A stretch of DNA of 64,000 nt from Enterococcus saigonensis (GTDB lineage Bacteria > Bacillota > Bacilli > Lactobacillales > Enterococcaceae), in the NCBI RefSeq assembly GCF_011397115.1, contig NZ_AP022822.1, positions 851,001 through 915,000 of the forward strand, in the 5' to 3' direction. Positions 34,615 through 42,260 of this stretch are shown here, one piece after another (position 1 is the first letter of the stretch; the number at the start of each line of letters is the position of its first letter). The notes below the pieces were generated by a model that saw nothing but the letters and a program-made list of their open reading frames with translations, made no database searches and had not been told where the DNA came from. Position numbers and translations under genes: made by a program.

Positions 34615-35658
34615 ATGATAAAAATTACCATGTTTTCCCGGGCCGACACAGTTAAAGGCCAAGGGGTGGGAAGTGCATATAATGAGTTAATCAAGATGCT
34701 AAAGGCGCGTTTTAAAGATGATTTTGACATACAGATTAATACGTATAAAAAATCAGATATTTCCCATTACCATACCATTAATCCAGAGTTTTATTTGTCG
34801 ACTTTTTTCAAAAGAAGACGAGGTGTTACTGTGGGATATGTTCATTTTTTACCAGAAACTTTGGAAGGAAGCATTCATTTGGCCAAGCCAATTCAAAAAA
34901 TTTTTAATTGGTACGTACTTTCTTTTTATCGTCGGATGGATAAATTAGTAGTAGTGAACCCCAGTTTTATTCCAGAATTAAGGAAAGCTGGGATACCAGA
35001 AGAAAAAATCACTTATATTCCTAATTTTGTTTCGGCAGAAGAATTTTATCAAATGAAACCTGAAGAAAAGCAAAGATTACGAAAAGAACATCAAATTGAA
35101 CCAAATAAATTTATTGTTCTCGGTGTTGGCCAGATTCAAAAGCGCAAAGGTGTCGATGATTTTATTCGCTTAGCTAATGAAAATCCTGAAGTGACGTTTA
35201 TATGGGTGGGAGGCTTTTCTTTTGGCAAAATAACAGATGGTTATGATGAGTACAAAGAAGTCTATGAAAATCCACCGGCTAACTTAGTTTTCACTGGTAT
35301 TATCGATCGCAGTGAGTTAGTTAATTACTATAATATGGCAGATATTTTCTTGCTGCCTTCTTATAATGAATTATTTCCAATGAGTATTTTGGAGTCTTTT
35401 AGTTGTCAAACACCAGTGATGGTTCGAAATTTGGAATTGTATGAATCCGTCATTTCTGGCTATTACTTGGGAGCAGATGATTTTGAAGAGATGAACTGCG
35501 ATATTAAAGCTTTGCAAAATGATGAGGAGTTATTAAAAAAATATGCTTGTCTTGCCCATGATGCGTCGAATTATTATTCTGAGGCCCATGTAGGGGAAAT
35601 TTGGTATGAATTTTATACAGGACTTTTAAAAAAGAAAATTGAAAAAGTGGAACTTTAA
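34615..35658 (+). CDS. GT4-family glycosyltransferase, LafB/BgsA-like glycolipid synthase
   Basis: A 347-residue GT-B enzyme. The N-terminus MIKITMFSRADTVKGQGVGSAYNE is the pattern I associate with the second glycolipid glycosyltransferases (LafB, BgsA), which extend monoglycosyl-diacylglycerol, the lipoteichoic acid anchor. GT4 motifs include GVGQIQKRKGVDDF and the EX7E motif in NELFPMSILESF. In many relatives it sits beside the first enzyme (LafA/BgsB); here no partner is adjacent. RBS AAGGGA precedes ATG 34615. Confidence 0.78.
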   Translation: MIKITMFSRADTVKGQGVGSAYNELIKMLKARFKDDFDIQINTYKKSDISHYHTINPEFYLSTFFKRRRGVTVGYVHFLPETLEGSIHLAKPIQKIFNWYVLSFYRRMDKLVVVNPSFIPELRKAGIPEEKITYIPNFVSAEEFYQMKPEEKQRLRKEHQIEPNKFIVLGVGQIQKRKGVDDFIRLANENPEVTFIWVGGFSFGKITDGYDEYKEVYENPPANLVFTGIIDRSELVNYYNMADIFLLPSYNELFPMSILESFSCQTPVMVRNLELYESVISGYYLGADDFEEMNCDIKALQNDEELLKKYACLAHDASNYYSEAHVGEIWYEFYTGLLKKKIEKVEL

Positions 35659-35721
35659 AAGCGCAAATATCACGTTATAACAAGTTGACAATAGCTTGTT
35701 ATAACGTGATATTGCGCTTTT
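35657..35721. terminator. Long bidirectional terminator
   Basis: Arms 35657-35684 and 35695-35721 (AAAAGCGCAA...CTTGTTATAACG type) form a near-perfect stem of about 27 bp between convergent genes, overlapping the ends of both. Confidence 0.9.
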
Positions 35722-36373
35722 AGCTTTTATCAGCAGTTAGTTGCAGTAATTCTCCAAGGATTTGCCAATCTTTCTTTATTAGAGATTCTAACTGGCGATT
35801 ATAAAAAATGGCTGCTGGATGAAATAACGGCACGATTGTGTAGTTTGAATCAGACCAAATATAATCTGTCATTTTTTCGTTTAGTTTTTGAATGGGATGG
35901 TGAATTATTTGTCCATGAGTTTGACTAACGACGTAATTATTTCCTAATAAACGTTGGAGACCGATATTTCCTACCGGTGCGATTATTTTTGGTTTTACTT
36001 TTTTTATTTCATAATCCAAAAGAGGCGCATGAGCGAGAATCTCTTTTTTTAAAGGTGTCCGATTGGGATAAATAATTTCTTTTTTATCAGTTTTTTTATT
36101 TATTCGTTCTTTCGTAGCATAAGGTCTACTTCTAACTGCACTTGTAATATAAACATCTTTCCTTGTTAATCCGACACTTGCAAGACAAGCCATTAATTCT
36201 TTTCCTGCTTGACCACTAAAGGGGATAAAGTTTTCGATTTCTTTACGACCAGGAGCCTCACCGACGATCATTAATTTTGGTCTCAGAGGACCTTGTCCAG
36301 TGACAAAACCTTCCAAATTGTAATTCTTTGAGCGCGCTTTGGTTAATTTTACTAAATCTTTTGGATATTCCAT
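35720..36373 (-). CDS. Family-4-like uracil-DNA glycosylase without Fe-S cysteines
   Basis: A 217-residue protein with the UDG motif A (MIVGEAPGRKE), FSGQAGKELM and a late FHPAAIFYN motif with the conserved His. True family-4 enzymes carry four cluster Cys; this protein has only one Cys (in LMACLAS), so it should lack the 4Fe-4S cluster. Similar Cys-less members occur in Lactobacillales. Predicted to excise uracil from DNA. RBS AGGAGGG precedes ATG 36373. Confidence 0.82.
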   Translation of the reverse strand: MEYPKDLVKLTKARSKNYNLEGFVTGQGPLRPKLMIVGEAPGRKEIENFIPFSGQAGKELMACLASVGLTRKDVYITSAVRSRPYATKERINKKTDKKEIIYPNRTPLKKEILAHAPLLDYEIKKVKPKIIAPVGNIGLQRLLGNNYVVSQTHGQIIHHPIQKLNEKMTDYIWSDSNYTIVPLFHPAAIFYNRQLESLIKKDWQILGELLQLTADKS

Positions 36374-36479
36374 CGCTATCCCTCCTGTGTTTAGTATAAC
36401 GCTATTACTTTAATAGTATGAAAAATTACGATTAGTGTGAGGAATAAAAATTACTTTTTCTTACTTAAAAGAAAAGTAA

Positions 36480-36508
36480 TTGACGTCATGTCTGTTTTTT
36501 GGTAAAGT
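36480..36508 (+). promoter_or_regulatory. Promoter of the rplU-prp-rpmA operon
   Basis: TTGACG (36480-36485), 17-bp spacer, TAAAGT (36503-36508). Confidence 0.75.
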
Positions 36509-36519
36509 ATAAATGTTGT

Positions 36520-36612
36520 AATTGTGGACTCCACAGCTACAACCGCTCAGAACAAGTATTAAGCACATTATGTCACTTGGGATGGCGAGTCTAAGTCTAT
36601 TATAAGGAGGTG
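36520..36612 (+). ncRNA. Probable ribosomal protein L21 leader
   Basis: The roughly 110-nt untranslated leader of rplU has the small stem GTGGACTCCAC (around 36522-36533) and later paired segments ending in GGAGGTG. Firmicute rplU operons carry an autoregulatory L21 leader at this place. The call rests on position and hairpins, not on a covariance match. Confidence 0.55.
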
Positions 36613-36621
36613 CTTTAGAGC

Positions 36622-36930
36622 ATGTACGCAATTATCAAAACTGGTGGTAAACAAGTTAAAGTTGAAGTTGGTCAAGCAATATACGTTGAAAAATTAGACG
36701 TTGAAGCTGGTGGCAAAGTAACTTTTGACGAAGTTATCTTAGTAGGTGGCGAATCAACGAAAGTTGGCGCTCCAACTGTTGCAGGCGCAACGGTTGAAGG
36801 AACTGTTGAAAAACACGGTAAACAAAAGAAAGTTGTTACTTTCAAATATAAACCTAAAAAACACTCTCACCGCAAGCAAGGTCATCGTCAACCATATACT
36901 AAAGTGGTTATCGACGCTATTAACGCTTAA
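36622..36930 (+). CDS. rplU: 50S ribosomal protein L21
   Basis: A 102-residue ribosomal protein with the full family pattern: MYAIIKTGGKQVKVEVG, a basic core and the C-terminal KKHSHRKQGHRQPYTKV. First gene of the rplU-prp-rpmA operon. Confidence 0.98.
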   Translation: MYAIIKTGGKQVKVEVGQAIYVEKLDVEAGGKVTFDEVILVGGESTKVGAPTVAGATVEGTVEKHGKQKKVVTFKYKPKKHSHRKQGHRQPYTKVVIDAINA

Positions 36931-36953
36931 TACTTGCGAGAAAGGTCGCACTA

Positions 36954-37298
36954 ATGATCAAAGGGACATTCAAACGCAATGACTCTGGCCAGATTGTTAC
37001 TTTCACATTGACAGGGCATGCCGAAGCTGGGCCATATGGTAGTGACATTGTTTGTGCTGGTGTTTCTGCGCTAGCAATCAGTACCATTAACGGCATTGAT
37101 GCTTTAGCTGGGGTTGCACCCAAGGTTGAAGCAAACGAATCTGAAGGCGGCTATCTTAAAATGGATGTCGTATCAGGTTTAACTCAGGAGCAAACTAACA
37201 TTGAACAAATTCTTTTAGAAAATTTGTTGTTAGGTTTACAGTCAATTGAAGCCGAAAATAGTGAGTTTATTCAAATTAATACGATTACAGAAAAATAG
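36954..37298 (+). CDS. prp: Ribosomal-processing cysteine protease Prp
   Basis: A 114-residue protease that trims the N-terminal extension of L27. The catalytic pair sits in GHAEAGPYGSDIVCAGVSAL (His near 22, Cys near 34). It is encoded between L21 and its substrate L27, as in all L27-processing Firmicutes. ATG 36954 lies 23 bp after rplU. Confidence 0.95.
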   Translation: MIKGTFKRNDSGQIVTFTLTGHAEAGPYGSDIVCAGVSALAISTINGIDALAGVAPKVEANESEGGYLKMDVVSGLTQEQTNIEQILLENLLLGLQSIEAENSEFIQINTITEK

Positions 37299-37310
37299 GA
37301 GGTGCATCTC

Positions 37311-37604
37311 ATGTTGATGAAAATGAATTTGCAATTCTTCGCTCATAAAAAAGGTGGCGGTTCTACTTCCAACGGTCGTGACTCAGAATCTAAACGTTTA
37401 GGCGCTAAACGTGCGGACGGTCAAACTGTTACAGGTGGCTCAATCCTTTACCGCCAACGCGGTACTAAAATTTATCCAGGTGTAAACGTGGGTAAAGGTG
37501 GCGACGATACTTTATTTGCTAAAGTTGATGGTGTAGTACGTTTCGAACGTAAAGGCCGTGACAAAAAACAAGTATCTGTCTACCCAGTAGCGAAAGAAGC
37601 TTAA
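37311..37604 (+). CDS. rpmA: 50S ribosomal protein L27 (with cleavable N-extension)
   Basis: A 97-residue precursor. The start MLMKMNLQFFAHKKGGGS carries the NLQFFA motif cut by Prp, leaving AHKKGG or HKKGG at the mature end that reaches the peptidyl-transferase centre. ATG 37311 follows AGGAGGTG; the upstream GTG 37302 lies in that RBS. Confidence 0.97.
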   Translation: MLMKMNLQFFAHKKGGGSTSNGRDSESKRLGAKRADGQTVTGGSILYRQRGTKIYPGVNVGKGGDDTLFAKVDGVVRFERKGRDKKQVSVYPVAKEA

Positions 37605-37613
37605 TTAAAAATC

Positions 37614-37650
37614 AAGTGTCGGTATTCGAATGAATGCCGACACTTTTTTT
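37614..37650 (+). terminator. Terminator after rpmA
   Basis: AAGTGTCGGTATTC with GAATGCCGACACTT and seven T. Confidence 0.9.
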
Positions 37651-37666
37651 GTTTTGTAAAAATCTT

Positions 37667-37700
37667 ACCACGAACTATTTTGTAAAAGAGTTCGTGGTTT
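37667..37700 (+). terminator. Second hairpin before the cold-shock-domain gene
   Basis: ACCACGAACT (37667-37676) with AGTTCGTGGT (37689-37698) then TTTG. It lies 32 bp before the TTG start, so it may be a second terminator or a leader structure. Confidence 0.55.
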
Positions 37701-37731
37701 TGAATTGTTTATTTGAAAAGAGGTTGATTCA

Positions 37732-37935
37732 TTGGAAGGCACTGTAAAATCTTTTAATGAAAAAGGTGGCTACGGTTTTTTAGTAAACGACCATAAGCAG
37801 GATATGTTTGTTTATCAAGAAGATATCGTTTTACCCTTAGATAAGGTACTTTTAGTGGGACAAAGGGTAAGTTATGAGGTTGTTACCAATCAAAAGGGGC
37901 AGCAAAAGGCGATTCATGTGAAAGTGATCAATTAA
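37732..37935 (+). CDS. Divergent cold-shock-domain protein
   Basis: A 67-residue OB-fold protein. RNP1 reads KGGYGFLV (normally KGFGFI) and RNP2 reads DMFVYQ (normally VFVHF), so several aromatic RNA-contact residues are altered, while the MEGTVKSFNEK start is kept. It is probably an RNA or ssDNA binder distinct from the main Csp proteins. The start is TTG 37732 behind AAAGAGGTTG. Confidence 0.8.
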   Translation: MEGTVKSFNEKGGYGFLVNDHKQDMFVYQEDIVLPLDKVLLVGQRVSYEVVTNQKGQQKAIHVKVIN

Positions 37936-38012
37936 AAACTGACAGTGCATGTCAAAAATGACTTGCAGAAACAAAATAGATTGTGCTACGCTCTGTAAAA
38001 AAGAGGACGCTT

Positions 38013-38567
38013 ATGACAGAAAAAATCCGTATAGCAACAAAGAAAGATGCCGCTGCAATTTTAGCAATTTATATGCCTTATGTAAAAGAGACAGCCATTA
38101 CATTTGAATATGAAGTTCCCACTTTAGCTGATTTTGAAAAACGGATTGAACAAACGTTAGCACGTTATCCTTATTTGGTAGCAGAAAAAGAAGATAGTAC
38201 ACTTACAGGATATGCATATGCAGGTGCTTATAAAGGACGACCAGCCTATGATTGGAGTTGTGAAGTGACGATTTATGTAGCTAAAGACGCTAAAAGCAGA
38301 GGGCTGGGTACACGTTTATATCAGGCATTAGAAGTAGAGCTACAAAAACAAAATGTTGTTCAACTATTAGCCTGTATTACTGCGGGAAATGGCGCTAGCA
38401 TCAAGTTTCACGAAAAACTCGGCTATCGTCAAGTTGGTATTTTTCCTAAATTGGGTTATAAATTTGCCCAATGGTATGATATCTTATGGCTGCAAAAAAC
38501 ATTACAAGAAGTATCAAGTGAGCCAGATAATTTTATTCCTTATCCAAAAATAAAAGACTTGCCTTAA
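38013..38567 (+). CDS. GNAT acetyltransferase, phosphinothricin-acetyltransferase-like
   Basis: A 184-residue GNAT enzyme: start IRIATKKDAAAILAIYMPYV, acetyl-CoA loop SRGLGTRLYQALE and a C-terminal KLGYRQVGIFPKLGYKF typical of the Pat/YncA family, which acetylates small amines such as methionine sulfoximine. Substrate unknown. ATG 38013 follows AGAGGA. Confidence 0.85.
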   Translation: MTEKIRIATKKDAAAILAIYMPYVKETAITFEYEVPTLADFEKRIEQTLARYPYLVAEKEDSTLTGYAYAGAYKGRPAYDWSCEVTIYVAKDAKSRGLGTRLYQALEVELQKQNVVQLLACITAGNGASIKFHEKLGYRQVGIFPKLGYKFAQWYDILWLQKTLQEVSSEPDNFIPYPKIKDLP

Positions 38568-38581
38568 AGCGCAAGTCTTTT
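38552..38581 (+). terminator. Terminator overlapping the acetyltransferase 3' end
   Basis: AAAAGACTTGC (38552-38562) pairs with GCAAGTCTTTT (38571-38581). The stop codon is in the loop. It lies directly beside the 3' end of the convergent tRNA. Confidence 0.8.
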
Positions 38582-38588
38582 ATTTATA

Positions 38589-38661
38589 TAGCCTGTACGG
38601 GATTCGAACCCGTGTCTCCGCGCTGAGAACGCAGCGTCTTAAACCACTTGACTAACAGGTC
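38589..38661 (-). tRNA. tRNA-Glu (anticodon CUC), atypical acceptor stem
   Basis: On the minus strand a 73-nt cloverleaf folds: acceptor GACCTGT/ACAGGCT, D stem GTC/GAC, anticodon stem CTGCG/CGCGG, loop TTCTCAG (anticodon CTC, reads GAG), T stem ACGGG/CCCGT with TTCGAAT. The acceptor has a G-U first pair and an A-C mismatch at 2-71. CCA is not encoded. Overall layout follows tRNA-Glu of Firmicutes, but the CUC anticodon and mismatch are unusual. Confidence 0.8.
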
Positions 38662-38860
38662 ATGGGATTACGCTATTCATCTTAGCACTTTTTTTCTTAC
38701 TGTAAAGTAAAAGCACTTGCTTTATCTTACAAAATTGTTCGATTGCTGATAGGTCAAACACCGGATGATAAAATAGAATTTTGTTAGACTGAAATAAGCA
38801 AGTAAGTTACTTTCGTAAATTATTTAAAGAAAATATTATTAGTTTTAAAGGAGTGAAGAA

Positions 38861-39034
38861 ATGAGTTTAATTGGTGTTGGTAGTTTTATCTTTGGTTTTG
38901 TTTTATTTTTCGTTGCGTTAGTGAAAAAGCATTTTACTAAACAAAAGATAACGCAATCTGAGACGTTTCAATTAGCAGCATTATTGATTTTTGTCGGCTC
39001 CTTTATTTTAGCTATGCCGCATCTTGGTATCTAA
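38861..39034 (+). CDS. Small two-helix membrane protein
   Basis: A 57-residue frame with a good RBS (AAAGGAGTG) before ATG 38861. Helix one is about residues 3-21 (VGSFIFGFVLFFVALV), then a basic loop (KKHFTKQK), and helix two is about 38-53. No family recognised. It lies alone before a terminator and levR. Confidence 0.75.
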   Translation: MSLIGVGSFIFGFVLFFVALVKKHFTKQKITQSETFQLAALLIFVGSFILAMPHLGI

Positions 39035-39056
39035 TCATCATTGATAACTATAATAG

Positions 39057-39096
39057 AAAAGTCATTTAAGTTACTCTTTTTCTTAGATGGCTTTTT
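39057..39096 (+). terminator. Terminator before levR
   Basis: AAAAGTCATTTAAG (39057-39070) pairs with CTTAGATGGCTTTTT (39082-39096), including G-U pairs. Confidence 0.75.
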
Positions 39097-39099
39097 AGT

Positions 39100-39148
39100 T
39101 TGCGCTTTATTGGAAAAAAGTTATAATAAAGCAACACAGATGACACAC
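39100..39148 (+). promoter_or_regulatory. levR/mptR promoter and TGACACAC motif
   Basis: TTGCGC (39100-39105), 16-bp spacer, TATAAT (39122-39127) make a sigma-A promoter. TGACACAC at 39141-39148, just downstream, recurs as its complement GTGTGTCA/G three times before the PTS operon. Confidence 0.55.
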
Positions 39149-39174
39149 TAGCACAAATAAGGTGAGGAGATTCA

Positions 39175-42000
39175 ATGACTAAGAGAATTGAACGTGTTTA
39201 TCAGTTTGTTGCAATGAATGACCCACTTCAAAATGGGCTTACCACTAATGAGGTGGCAGAAGGACTTGTATTGCAGCGAACGAATGTCAGTAAAGATTTA
39301 AATCGGTTAGTAAGGGCGGGACGTTTAATCAAGATTGATGGTCGCCCTGTGCGTTATACTGTTTCCCAAGTAGAATCTTTATCAAAAGCAGATGACATAA
39401 CCCAAGAGTCATATCCTAAAATTGAACATGTAGCTAGTTATAAAGAGTATACACCTAGTGAGAAAAAGCAGGTTATCCCGTCAGAATTACGACGAGGAGA
39501 TATTTTTTCGCGCATTATTGGCTCTAATGGTAGTATGAAAAATGCAGTGGAACAAGCAAAAGCTGCTATATTATATCCACCAAAAGGCTTAAACTGCTTA
39601 ATTACAGGCCCTACAGGTTCTGGTAAAACGTATTTTGCTCACGCCATGTTTCGTTTTGCTGTAACCAGTCAAGTTATTGAGTCAGAAAAAGAATTAATTG
39701 TTTTTAATTGCGCAGATTATGCAAACAATCCGGAACTTTTAATGAGCCATTTGTTTGGTTACGTAAAAGGTGCTTTTACGGGAGCTGAACAAGACAAGAC
39801 CGGAATTATCGATCAAGCAGACGGTGGAATGTTGTTTCTTGATGAAATTCATCGTTTACCACCAGAAGGTCAAGAAATGGTTTTTTATTTTATGGATCAC
39901 GGAACTTTCTCTCGTCTGGGTGAGAGTAGTAAAAATCATAAAGCAGATGTACGAATTGTAGGGGCAACTACAGAAGATCCCAGTTCCTCATTATTAGATA
40001 CTTTTGTCCGTAGAATTCCAATTAATATCCAATTACCAGCTTTTGATCAGCGTCCAGCAAGCGAAAAAGTTGATCTCGTAAAGGTGATGGTCGCACAAGA
40101 AGCCGGTCGTATTGATCGGCAGATTTCTTTAACAGAAGACGTAGTTAAGGCTTTAATTGGTAGTGTTAGTTATGGTAATATTGGGCAGTTAAAATCAAAT
40201 GTACAGCTTGTTTGTGCGCGTGGTTTTTTAAATCACATGAATAGTGAAGAAATGAATATCACGATTGATGATTTACCAGAGGGAATTCGTTCGGGACTAT
40301 TATTGTTGGCAAATAAGCGAGAAGTCTTAAATGAATTATCTAAAGTATTAGATCCAAAAATTGTGATTACACCAAATGACCAAATAATTTTGATTCAGCA
40401 AGATACGTATGAGTTACCTTATAACTTATATGATATTATCGGCGATAAAGCTGCACTACTTAAGGCTGATGGTTTGGACCAAGAAACGATTAATCATTTT
40501 ATTTCAACAGATATTAATGTTCATTTGAAATCATTTTATAAAAATCACGGGTTTGCCTTTAATGCAGATAATAAACTGGCTGAATTTGTCGACCAAAGAG
40601 TAATTGATACAACGAATCATATTTATGATATGGTGCGTGAAAAGTTAGGATATGCTTTTCAGCAAAATTTTGTTTATGCAATGAGTTTGCACATCAGTTC
40701 ATTTTTAAAAAAATTGGAACATGGCGAAGAACGTAGTACAAATGATAATATTCGACAAATGGTAGCTGGTTTTCCAGCGGAGTTTGAAATTGCGCAAAAA
40801 ATTCGTCATTACATTAGTGAAAGTTTTAATGTTGAAATTCCAAAAAGCGAAGACTATTATTTAGCAGTTTTGTTAATTTCTTTACGAGCAAATCAACAAG
40901 AGGGAAAAATTGGTGTAGTTGTGGCAGCTCACGGAAATAGTACAGCAACTAGCATGGTTGAAGTAGTTACACAGTTATTGGATATTGATCAAGTACAAGC
41001 TGTGGATATGCCTCTTGATATGCCGCCAAAAGTCGCACTAGAGAAAGTTGCCCGAGCTGTTACCGAAGTAGATGATGGTTCGGGGGTGATGTTACTAGTA
41101 GATATGGGGTCTTTAGCCACTTTCGGAAACGAAATTACCCAGAATACTGGTATCGAAGTCCGTACTATTGATATGGTAACGACAGCAATCGTATTGGAAA
41201 CGGTGCGAAAAGCTTCTGTTTTAGGAACGGATTTAGATAGCTTATTTGAATCTTTGCATCGATTTAGTGGCTACACTTTAATCCCATCTCAGAAAAATAA
41301 TAAGGGTATAACGACGAAACCAACTGCGATTTTAGCAGTTTGCGCTTCTGGTGAGGGAACTGCTCAACGAATTAAAGAAATTATTCAACGTTCTTTAAGC
41401 GGAGATCAAAAACAATTGCAAGTACTCACCCAATCAGTAGTTACGCTACCAGAACAATTACCGCAGATTCAAACGGATTATAACTTAGTTGCTGCAACGG
41501 GTATCGTTGATCCGCAGATTAATGCACCTTTTATTCCTTTAGATCGTTTTATCAATCAAGACGTTAAAGCTATTTTAAATCGATTATTATTGGATCATGA
41601 TCAGTTGATTTCTTATCCAAATGAAGCTATGCAAGAAGAAAAAGCAGTAGAACTGATTAAGCATTTTATTAATGATAACTTTACGTTTGTCAATGGGGAG
41701 AAACTTGCGCAACCAATTTGGAGTTTTGTTAAAAATATGGTAGAAGATGTAGGCTTGAATGATGCTGAATTTGGCTTAGAAGTAAACTTGGCTTTGCATA
41801 TGGCAGGTCTGTTAGAACGTGTGCTATTAAAACAACCATTGGCGATAACAAACTTAGAATCTCAACAATTGACCAATGAACCACTTTATGAGCAAGTGCA
41901 CAACCACATTCAATCATTTGGACGAATGCTACGTTTAGGCATTCCGCCAGCTGAGGAATATTATGTTTTAGAAGTACTTAAAACACGAATTAATAATTAA
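39175..42000 (+). CDS. LevR/MptR-type sigma-54 activator with PRD domains
   Basis: The 941-residue regulator switches on a mannose-family PTS with RNA polymerase-sigma-54. In order: an N-terminal winged helix (1-65), an AAA+ domain with Walker A GPTGSGKT (145-152) and the sigma-54 contact GAFTGA (199-204), a first PRD (about 450-560), an EIIA-Man-like domain (GVVVAAHGNSTA, around 575), an EIIB-like domain (AVCASGEGTA, around 720) and a second PRD (about 820-941). PTS phosphorylation of these modules sets its activity. It is transcribed in the same direction as the operon it should control. Confidence 0.95.
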   Translation: MTKRIERVYQFVAMNDPLQNGLTTNEVAEGLVLQRTNVSKDLNRLVRAGRLIKIDGRPVRYTVSQVESLSKADDITQESYPKIEHVASYKEYTPSEKKQVIPSELRRGDIFSRIIGSNGSMKNAVEQAKAAILYPPKGLNCLITGPTGSGKTYFAHAMFRFAVTSQVIESEKELIVFNCADYANNPELLMSHLFGYVKGAFTGAEQDKTGIIDQADGGMLFLDEIHRLPPEGQEMVFYFMDHGTFSRLGESSKNHKADVRIVGATTEDPSSSLLDTFVRRIPINIQLPAFDQRPASEKVDLVKVMVAQEAGRIDRQISLTEDVVKALIGSVSYGNIGQLKSNVQLVCARGFLNHMNSEEMNITIDDLPEGIRSGLLLLANKREVLNELSKVLDPKIVITPNDQIILIQQDTYELPYNLYDIIGDKAALLKADGLDQETINHFISTDINVHLKSFYKNHGFAFNADNKLAEFVDQRVIDTTNHIYDMVREKLGYAFQQNFVYAMSLHISSFLKKLEHGEERSTNDNIRQMVAGFPAEFEIAQKIRHYISESFNVEIPKSEDYYLAVLLISLRANQQEGKIGVVVAAHGNSTATSMVEVVTQLLDIDQVQAVDMPLDMPPKVALEKVARAVTEVDDGSGVMLLVDMGSLATFGNEITQNTGIEVRTIDMVTTAIVLETVRKASVLGTDLDSLFESLHRFSGYTLIPSQKNNKGITTKPTAILAVCASGEGTAQRIKEIIQRSLSGDQKQLQVLTQSVVTLPEQLPQIQTDYNLVAATGIVDPQINAPFIPLDRFINQDVKAILNRLLLDHDQLISYPNEAMQEEKAVELIKHFINDNFTFVNGEKLAQPIWSFVKNMVEDVGLNDAEFGLEVNLALHMAGLLERVLLKQPLAITNLESQQLTNEPLYEQVHNHIQSFGRMLRLGIPPAEEYYVLEVLKTRINN

Positions 42001-42046
42001 ACCAGACTACTGTATCTCCTGAAAAGGAAATAAAACGAAATAATAC

Positions 42047-42084
42047 TAAAAAACGACACACTGTATTGAAGTGTGTCGTTTTTT
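42047..42084 (+). terminator. levR terminator
   Basis: A 14-bp perfect stem (42048-42061 and 42071-42084) of the type AAAACGACACAC/GTGTGTCGTTTT, ending in T. Its arms contain the octamer that also occurs at 42086 and 42137. Confidence 0.85.
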
Positions 42085-42085
42085 A

Positions 42086-42144
42086 GTGTGTCACAATTTC
42101 ATAAATAATTCTTTATATTTAAAGATCTTTAAATTTGTGTGTCG
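42086..42144 (+). promoter_or_regulatory. Repeated GTGTGTCR motif, candidate activator sites
   Basis: GTGTGTCA at 42086-42093 and GTGTGTCG at 42137-42144 lie 11-69 bp upstream of the -24 element, with one more copy in the terminator arm (42071-42078) and its complement at 42054-42061. Enhancer-like sites for a LevR activator are expected in this region. The binding role is inferred. Confidence 0.5.
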
Positions 42145-42154
42145 TTTTTTTATT

Positions 42155-42170
42155 TGGCACGCATCTTGCT
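42155..42170 (+). promoter_or_regulatory. Sigma-54 (-24/-12) promoter of the mannose PTS operon
   Basis: TGGCAC (42155-42160), 5 bp, TTGCT (42166-42170) matches the TGGCAC-N5-TTGCW consensus exactly. It lies 91 bp before the first PTS gene. Confidence 0.95.
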
Positions 42171-42260
42171 TATATATAAGTGACACAGGAGGTGAATACT
42201 CTGGCGTGAGCAGAATTTAAAATTTTTGCTGCTCTGTTTTATTAAGTAGGAGGGTTGCTT

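Noticed and set aside
37983..38012. Upstream GTG start for the acetyltransferase
   Set aside because: It adds ten non-conserved residues and precedes the RBS that fits ATG 38013.
42071..42144. CRISPR-like short repeats before the PTS operon
   Set aside because: The 8-bp repeats are too short and irregularly spaced; operator or terminator parts explain them better.
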